64,000 nucleotides of DNA, taken from contig NC_079875.1 in NCBI RefSeq assembly GCF_029227915.1, forward strand, positions 23,615,001-23,679,000, written 5' to 3'. Source of the DNA: Hydractinia symbiolongicarpus (Eukaryota; Cnidaria; Hydrozoa; Anthoathecata; Hydractiniidae). The notes under the pieces are model-generated. The model was not told where the DNA came from, did no database searches, and saw only the letters and a program-made list of their open reading frames with translations. Positions 56,366 to 64,000 of this stretch are shown piece after piece (within the stretch, counting starts at the first letter, position 1; each line of letters opens with the position of its first letter). A program made the translations under genes and the position numbers.

Positions 56366-58226
56366 CTTTTTTTAACTATTTTTGTTCGTCTTCTATTGAC
56401 CAAACTAGTCCAAATAAAAAAATACCACAATGGAAGCATGTAAAGACATTGATTGGCTAAGGTATAATGTATATAGTTAAAAAATGAAGCAAGAAAACAA
56501 TGACAAAGATCACCCATTTGAATGTAAAAAAGACACAACTTTATTTAACCATTGCGTTGTCTGTCCTGAAACAGGTGGGTTAACCCAGCTTTAAGAAACA
56601 AGTCACTTTTCCAGGCAAATCAATAGACTTAGACAATTAAACTTTGTAACTACTTCTGGGTCAAACAATATTCAAATGCAAATTAAATTTTAAGAATGTT
56701 GGTTAAGTATATTGATGTTGGCAATTCTGACGACGAGTTGGAGATCAGCAACTGTGGGACATTTGCTATGAATGTGGATCACTAACTAATCGAAAAATAT
56801 GTTACTTATAAACAAATCTTTTCAAGTTCATAAAAATTATCTAAAAGAATAACACCTTGTTACTATGATGTATACTTTGATACATCAAGAGAGAGTCTTC
56901 CTGTCTTGTCACGTTAAAATGAATGGAAAGAAGAAATATTTAAAAGATAGTGATCCCTCTCCCGCACAGAGTTCCAAATATCTTAATACACAAGTTTTAT
57001 TTATATATAGTATATATACAATATATGTGTGTTTTACTGAGGAACTAAGATGATTAATGGCCAATATCAAGACTTTGAGAGTTGTGGAACCTAAAACTTG
57101 ACATGCAGGTGTCTTATAGATAAATATATATAAAGACCATTTCATGAGAGGCGTGTGATCACACACACACGTTCCTACATATGCATATTAGTGTAAATAA
57201 AAAAGCAATATGATCATAATCCTTTTACATGGTTTAATTAATTAATCAGGTTATTTTATTTCATGAGAATTATACTAAGTGCGTATATATACTTTCTGTA
57301 TCAAAATATGTGCAATGCAATTGAGGTGAAAAATATACAAGCAGAAAATACTCTGTTCTCATCACGGCCCAGCCTTTATGACTGCTGTATTTTATATAAA
57401 AAAGATACGACTTATATATAATTAAAAAGTTACATTATATATCATATACTTTCATATACATTGACTTTAGTTTTAGGCCTGCAAAACAGCAAAAATGAAA
57501 GTGAAAGTGTGCTAGCTATATCCCCTAGCTATACCTTTACACGTGGTTGAATCTAAAGGTTTATAGTAACATTACAAAATTAAGAAAAAAAATTATAAGT
57601 TATTATACTGAGGTAAAACAGATGAATCACCAACATATTCTATAATTGTAAAAGTAGAGGATCTCTCTGTCCAAAACACACAGATAAGACACACCACACT
57701 CTCGAGCAAAGTAAGCCAACTAATTACTTTTCTGTCTGTTCCAAAGTTGTATTCATACTACAATCTTTAGGTATTTTAGGCAACCCGGTGTGAAAACCTG
57801 GGCTATCTGGCTGACGTCCCCTCGATAAAGTGAAGGGCATCATCGCACAAGGCTAGCACGGTTTATATGTAAAGAAGTTTATGTATTTAAAAATACACTA
57901 ATTGGTTTAGGTAGCTAGCTAGAATGTTGTAATTTGAAAATTTTACTTCATGCTTTTGCTCACGGAAGAAGAAACTCGATTTGCTAGTCCTTCTCAGTCT
58001 TCCTCAGAGCTTTGCTTATTCAATTTGCTTAGGAACAAATTTCTGTGTGACATAGCTAACATTATAAAGCTATATATTTAAGAACAAACAACATACATGC
58101 TGCATTTCGGTAGGCAGCTAGAAAATATAAATGACAGCCCACAGTAATCTATAGCATGCCAAAACGGTAAGTTTAGACTTAGATGTATGCAAATGCTATC
58201 CTGACTTATGACTCAGGTAAGCTATA
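56366..58226. other. Intergenic sequence upstream of DTWD2
   Basis: No gene recognised. At about 57138-57170 a sequence ACCATTTCATGAGAGGCGTG then TGATCACACACACACG resembles a hAT-like left terminus (compare 2845 and 55003), but I could not find its partner. Short frames at 56257-57166 carry no domain besides DTWD2 exon 1. Confidence 0.35.
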
Positions 58227-58382
58227 GATGACTTGCTATCTTGATAATTTTTTTGTTTTTATTTTTTGGCAGGCAAAATAAAGCAATTTAATTGGCTAAT
58301 AATTCTTTTTAGAAGATCTGATTGGTTAAAAAACTATTTGCCTGCCTAAATAAAATGTAAACAAAGATTCTAGCAAGTCATC
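58227..58382 (-). mobile_element. 156-bp MITE, copy B
   Basis: The same element as at 24542-24697 but in the opposite orientation. Termini GATGACTTGCTA (58227-58238) and TAGCAAGTCATC (58371-58382). Confidence 0.9.
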
Positions 58383-59320
58383 TATACATCATGTTTAAAC
58401 GGGACAAAGGTACCCATCTTGATTAAAACAAATGTTTGTAAAATAAACCTGAAATTACCGATATTTTTCATTGCGACTTTCAAATACCTGCTTCCTTTAA
58501 ATCAGTTTAAAAAGGAGATTGATACAAACAATAGGCGTTATTTTTATGTTTATCCTTTTTTTACCACGTGTAATTAGGTTGTCCTGTTTTGTAAACTGAC
58601 AGACTTAGCAGCATTTTAACTGGGATAGGGTATTAAAAAATGAATGGAGTGTTTAAAATAGTGATGTCCCATTTGCGAACAGGACAGCATGCTTGCTTTT
58701 ACAAATTATGCTTTTACAAATTATGTATAATTTGTAAAACAATATTATTTAGGTGTCCATCACATCAAGATGGTTTTCACTATTTGATGGTCTCCTGACA
58801 TTTATTGTCCCACTGTAAAGTGATCTATACTAATATATAAATAAATAATTACTACTACTACTACTATTGTGAATTTTTCTTTTATTTGTAATCATTGATT
58901 CTCAAAATTTTTAAAATCAAAGCAGCAGGCTTCGAATTAGAAAAGTAAAGTCAGTTCCCAAAAAGTTCGGCACTTTGTAACGAAGTAACTCACTATCTAG
59001 ATGTGGCCTGGGAACACCGTAGATCAATTACCATTGGCTTGTTCATTGGTAGCTGCTTGTTTTTAACCAGAATTTAATTACTAATGTTTCCAGAAAAAAA
59101 CACAATATTAGAAAGGCAAATGTATTTCATTTAACGACTTTGTGATGTTAATATAAAGCGATATTTGGCGAAAAGGGGTGAGGATGCTGGGCAAGCAAAA
59201 TGACACAAAACTCTCCTGCGTGTGTACCCAATTTAATAACACTCTCCGTGACACCTATCCTAATCTCATAAAGCGTATTTGTTTTCAACAACTACCTGTT
59301 GTTCCCTTCTCACAATTTTT
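58383..59320. other. Intergenic sequence
   Basis: No gene supported; a short (ACT)n run lies near 58849-58866. Confidence 0.35.
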
Positions 59321-59620
59321 TACAAGTGTCCTTCGTTGTTTTCTTTTCTCTCTCTTTTTTACAACAGTCCTTCGTTGTTTTTTCTCTCTTTTTTACAACG
59401 GTCCTTCGTTGTTTTCTTTTGTCTCTCTTTTTTACAACAGTCCTTCGTTGTTTTCTTTTCTCTCTCCTTGTTTCCTTTCTCCCTTTTTTATTACAACTTT
59501 AGTTGCTTCCTTAATCTCTCTTTTTTGCAACTTTTGTATTTTCCTTTATCTCTCTTTTTTACAACTTCTCATTGTTTCATTTCTCTCTTTTTTAAAACTA
59601 TTCGTGTAAAATTGCCCTTA
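59321..59620. repeat. Pyrimidine-rich tandem repeat
   Basis: Repeated blocks of the type TTTTTTACAACAGTCCTTCG then TTGTTTTCTTTTCTCTCT, period about 40-48 bp, roughly four good copies followed by diverged ones. Strand asymmetry is extreme (almost no purines on plus). Open frames across it are repeat artefacts. Confidence 0.85.
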
Positions 59621-61705
59621 TCTAATGAGTACGCACACACCACAAAACGAAGGCTGACGAAGTATTCACTCTCCTAGGTAACAACTACTTGTTGTACCTT
59701 CCTTTCCTTTGACCGTCTCATCTTTATTACGCTATATATAACATACACCTGAGCTTAACACACTGTATCCTTGTTGGAGTACACGCATGATGACACACCA
59801 TAAGCAGTAGACTCACCAACACGAACACCAAAAAAACAAAAAAAAACATGAGAGCTTGAGGTAGGCCAATTGTTTCCACCACTGGACAAAAACCTTGGTG
59901 ATTCATAAAGCCAAATCGAATCAATGCAAGGAAACCATGTAGCTAAAGCAATTGGACAGGACGTCCGGTGAAGATTCATGTCCATGCAGACCCACTCAAT
60001 GAAGTGACCAAGATCCAGTAGTGATAAGGTTGAACATAAAAGAAAAAGAAAATAGTGTTAAAAATGCATTGGGTGGGTGGGTGGGGAAATCTTTCTTTGT
60101 TTTTTGAAGACAATCTTGTCAGCTTAGGTCAGAGGCAAATGTGATGTGAAATTCTAAATTTATAGGCCATTGGTAATAGAGGCTAGGCTCATTGGCCTGG
60201 TTAATTGAGACAATACCCAATGTGGGTAAGCAAAACATCATGCACCAATTTTGAAGCTCAATAAAGTGTTTTTGTATTTTAGTTCACCCAACCAGCTAGC
60301 AACCCAACCGGAAACTGCAATTAACATGAGCTAAACTGTGTTTAGCTCCATTTGTATTTTTTGTGACCTTCGAGCTTTACTTTTTCCGCGTTATTATACT
60401 TTTGTTGGAGACAAGTGGATGACCTTTGAACTCGTGAACCCCAAACACAAGAACTGAGCGTCCGAACTAGCGACTCTCTCAGTTTTAACTTTTTTGTCTC
60501 CGATAGACGAAATAATGTTGCAAAAATGAAATAAGTTTATTTTTATAGCATGCTGTAAGAAAATATTCAAAATGTAATTAATGTTTCAGAGGTTTTTAAC
60601 CAGTTTTCGTGAACATTACAACGCAAGTTAAATACAGTATACTGAATAAATTTGCTTTCACAAAAAAATGTTTGTTTCAAACATAAGACGTGTAGTAAAA
60701 TGCTGTTTTCGATACTGTCCAGGCGAACTGCTAATTCGAACCCTGAGCAGTACCATGGTTGTATACCCTGTTTGGCACATTTGTGATGTATATTGATGTA
60801 ATGAAACTCGTGTATATTAATTCATGAAGTTTTGAAACATCTGCTTTTTACACAGTAACCACTGCTGAACAAAGCATCACATAATTGTTTATAATTAATA
60901 AGCCTTTTGAAAAGACATTCAAATTGTGCATTTGACTGTGCAAGCATTTGATGTGTTTGTAATGTGTCTTGTGTGCAAAACAATTATATTTTATAAAATT
61001 GGATAAAACAACGAGAGTTAAAGTACCAGTTTAATGAGATTTTGAGTGTCCGATCCAGTTTGTTGTCAGTATGTAAGAGGTGTACCAATCAGGATCTTAG
61101 ATTGTTCTGGTTCACACAGAATATTCTGCCTTGTCTTCACATGTACAGCCATGCGATTCCAAGTACTGAAAGTCTCACCCTAACCCTAACTAAATTTTGC
61201 AGACTTACAACGAAAATGAGGTTGGCAAAACCAATTTAAGGGCACTTCACAGGTGAGCACATCATATTCTCCCTTACTCTGGGGATTTAAACTACAAATT
61301 TTACCTCAAATAATATCTTTTTACAGACATTGTTATTCTTCCTATTTATTGACAACTTTGACTTTGTTTCCCTTAGATCGGATCTTATGTATAAGATTAA
61401 AATGGAGTAAAATTGGTTTTCTTTGTCTACAACAAGCGATGTAATAAAAACTTAACGTTAATCCTTTAAAACAAGGTTGGTCGTGCAGACGTTATAAAAA
61501 TTTTTTTTTGGCATGTCGATCGTGACACAGATACATAGACTGCTATAAATGTAGGTCGGCAATGCCAAATGCCTTCATGAATTCACAGGGCTGCATGTGT
61601 GACTAAAATGCTATATACATTGCTTTAATTTTAGAAATGTAATATATAGTCAGAATATTGGTATGGAATGGTTATTTATCATTCTATTTGAATGAAAACC
61701 TTTAG
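59621..61705. other. Intergenic sequence upstream of MARCH-type gene
   Basis: No gene recognised. Contains a G-quadruplex-type motif at 60071-60086 and two CCCTAA units near 61178. A TTTAG acceptor-like site at 61701-61705 just before the MARCH start suggests a 5' noncoding exon somewhere in this region. Confidence 0.4.
60071..60086 (+). other. G-quadruplex-forming motif
   Basis: GGGTGGGTGGGTGGGG: four G tracts with single-T loops, the most stable parallel quadruplex pattern. Confidence 0.8.
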
Positions 61706-61710
61706 ACAAT

Positions 61711-62820
61711 ATGGATGAGGATAAAAAAATGTTTACGAGGGACGAAGCCATTCCCAGTGTGTGTCGTATATGCTATTGCTCGTCAGAGGAGGAAGAATTG
61801 ATCACGCCATGCAAATGTTTGGGAAGTGTGCAATACATACACAGATCATGTCTGATGAAATGGTTAAGAACTGGAATGGACCAGTGTGAAATTTGTAAAT
61901 CTACATATAAGTTTCAGCGGCACATCAAACCATATCGAAAGGTTGGTTGAAACGTTTATCTATATATATTCAAAACTTTTAATACCCACTAAACAAGTTT
62001 TAGCATTTACTTTCCAGAGTTCTCAATTAAACTGTTTACAATAAATGATTTGTTATTGTTTGTTGATGTTTATGAAATTACTTAAATGCATCAGTTTTGG
62101 TATAATATGTAGTTAAGGAGCTCAAAATGACGAGTGTTATGGAGAATGAATGAAAGGAATAAAATATTTTACACAATATTTTAGTACTTTTGGCAATGAT
62201 AAATAAAGAAGTTACGTAGAGTACAGCATCATTACCGTTTAAACAAAGTTGACTTTATGTTTATGTTTACACGGAGAGGCTATCTTGCAAATTATTTTTC
62301 TTCTTTTAAGAAACTATTATTTTTCCTAGGAAATTATTATTTTATTTTTTCTTAAGAAAATTTAGTTACTTTTTTTAGGTACAGTTCTACTTTATGTTTC
62401 TATGTTCTTTAGAGAGTTGCTCCTAACATCACGTCTTGGCATTTTGCATGGATTGTCAAAGAACTTGTGGTTTTGGATTGGTTTCACTTCTTAGAGACTG
62501 TGTTTATATGCATCAGTTTGACAGTCATCAACCGGCTGTCATCGTTTGATCTTGTTTATCAATTCGCCTTGATAGGCGTTGTCGAACTTGTTTACTATAC
62601 CCTTAACATATTCAGTTGTTTTTATTTGTTGTACTACGAAAGGTGGGCGAGACTAAATATCGAAGTTTTGATTCTGAATTACAACGATGATGTGGTGGAA
62701 AACGGTAAGATCGGCATTCTGTTGGCGTGTTTTAATAGATATGCAGCACTGTTGCGAAGAAATAAGCGATTGGAACAAGTTGTAGAGCAGATTGATGAAG
62801 CTGATGGAGAGGCTTGGTGA
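61711..62820 (+). CDS. MARCH-type membrane RING-CH E3 ubiquitin ligase
   Basis: Two coding exons, 61711-61941 and 62413-62820, joined in phase 0, 212 codons. The RING-CH (C4HC3) finger has C18, C21, C34, C36, H44, C47, C59 and C62, with W51 in the usual E2-contact region. A conserved-looking HIKPYRK follows, then two hydrophobic segments: about 101-117 (LETVFICISLTVI) and about 125-152 (ALIGVVELVYYTLNIFSCFY). A short cytosolic tail ends in an acidic stretch. MARCH ligases ubiquitinate membrane proteins in endosomes or the ER and direct them to lysosomes. The pattern after the RING resembles MARCHF1/8, but MARCHF2/3 have a similar layout, so I leave the orthologue open. The ATG sits just after a likely leader acceptor. 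Confidence 0.88.
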
Positions 62821-64000
62821 GGAGGTTGATAATTCTGAAAGGGTGAAAAAAAGAGAATGTGCGGGCTAACCATGTTTGCAACGACGGAAAGTGGAAGGCC
62901 CAACATTCTAATAACTTCTGAACCGGTTGATTTTGCTATATCTTAAAGTAATGGTAAATTTTTAAAAGCGGGCGCTCGAAGACAACGCGTGATTTTATAT
63001 ATATGAGACCTGTTTGTAAGTAGTACTAAACTAAGAAACTTTTAAAACTGGGAAATAAATAATAATTTTGGTATAAGAAGCTGTAGTGATTATTAGTTGA
63101 TAAATAAAGATTTTAGAATGTGAAAAAGTAATTCAACAGAGTCAAAGAAAAATTTTCGGACTATAGTGTCTCGTCGACAGGTTTCTCATCAAATAAAACA
63201 CGTGCATCAGAATGTTGTGATTAAACTTCAAATAGAAATACACTACTTTTTTTCGGTTATAAAATCAGGTTAAATATATATTATATATATTTTCGATGTG
63301 AATGTTTTTTACAACTTATTAATTTCTTTTCAGGTGTTTTAAGTTTTACTCTGAAAAAAAAAATTCGGACGGAAAAATTCTGAACAGTTCACAATACGTG
63401 TGTGATTAAGAGGAGGAATCGTTTCTGATGAAAAGATTGCAGAATTTCAATTTGCGGGTAGTTTTTTGAGAATTGTACAAAATGCCGAATGGAATATTGC
63501 TACATTTCGATTAAAATTGCAAAATTAGAGTTCGTTAAACTACCAATTGTTTTGCTAATGTGTTTTACATATTAAACTTACGTTAAAATCTCAAATGAGA
63601 AAATATGCGAAATATAGTATTACGAATGTCCGTCCTTGTTCAAAAAATGCGGAATTTAAGTTTGCGAATTCGAGGTGAATTAGTAGCCATCACTCCACAT
63701 TCTTTTCCTCCCGCACAAACGTCACGCTTAAATTAACAAAGATTAAAAATGTAAACTTGTCTACTTTCCGGACCTTTCTTGTATAACATTAAACAGATGG
63801 CGCGAAAAACTCAGAAATGTTCAATAGCGTCTGTTTTTTGTATTTAATCGGTTATTAAAAATTGACAGTTGTTTTTTTATGTCAGTTTTAATAGTTGGTT
63901 TCAGGTTCTATATTTTGGTAAGTTATTTAAGGTTTATAACTAAAATTTTGAATTTGTAAATATTTTTAGAGAATTTACTGTATAAAAAGTTACTAAAATA
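62821..64000. other. 3' region and intergenic sequence
   Basis: The first few hundred bases are probably the MARCH 3' untranslated region (AATAAA at about 63054-63059). The rest is AT-rich with no gene recognised. Confidence 0.4.

Noticed and set aside
59178-59677. Overlapping plus frames rich in Phe, Leu and Ser
   Set aside because: They follow the pyrimidine-rich tandem repeat; three frames are open at once, as expected of a repeat and not of a gene.
61178-61193. Telomere-like CCCTAA repeats
   Set aside because: Only two units; too short to suggest an interstitial telomere.
1-64000. CRISPR array or bacterial operon
   Set aside because: Introns, animal gene families and eukaryotic transposons show this is nuclear metazoan DNA; the tandem repeats have no unique spacers.

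Overview
The window is eukaryotic and almost certainly metazoan. It is very AT-rich, genes are split into short exons with GT-AG introns whose phases join exactly, and animal families are present (RPRD2, FAM172/ARB2A, DTWD2, MARCH ligase, TAB2/3-like). The mobile-element flora (Penelope-like elements, LINEs with PHD-like fingers, THAP/YqaJ transposons, tRNA-derived SINEs) suggests an aquatic invertebrate, most likely a cnidarian, perhaps a hydrozoan. That placement is inference; no species can be named from the sequence alone.

Layout. 1-12 kb: no confident host gene. It holds a 32-bp minisatellite, a 4.1-kb element with terminal inverted repeats in which a LINE reverse transcriptase lies between long inverted repeats, a decayed CR1/L2-like LINE, and a Penelope-like element (PLE copy 1) inserted into that LINE. 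12.2-24.2 kb: RPRD2-like gene on the minus strand, nine exons, 1023 codons. Its 6.8-kb first intron holds a LINE, a SINE with a perfect target duplication, a THAP-type DNA-transposon relic and a MITE. 26.5-30.2 kb: two tandem paralogues of a TAB2/3-like NZF zinc-finger protein, made by duplication of a unit of about 1.8 kb. 31-37 kb: repeats, including a pogo-like element and a PLE relic. 37.4-48.5 kb: FAM172/ARB2A gene on the minus strand, ten exons, 617 codons, with an unusual repetitive C-terminal tail. Its 6.7-kb first intron holds PLE copy 2 (15-bp target duplication) and an ISL2EU-like transposon carrying THAP-transposase, SAP and YqaJ genes. 48.6-49.3 kb: 21-bp minisatellite. 50.8-56.4 kb: DTWD2 on the minus strand, six exons, 245 codons; one intron holds a hAT-like element with a SINE nested inside. 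61.7-62.8 kb: two-exon MARCH-type E3 ligase on the plus strand.

Host genes here are unrelated housekeeping or signalling functions (RNA polymerase II CTD binding, small-RNA or splicing-linked chromatin control, tRNA modification, ubiquitin signalling); I see no operon-like cooperation. The three minus-strand genes have carried large transposon loads in introns without damage to exon phase. The most unusual items are the LINE bracketed by inverted repeats, the two PLE copies that share one frameshift and a hammerhead-like tail motif, the ISL2EU-type element, and the repeat tail of the FAM172 protein. Exon coordinates were derived by reading splice sites and checking phase by hand; no alignment or database search was run.
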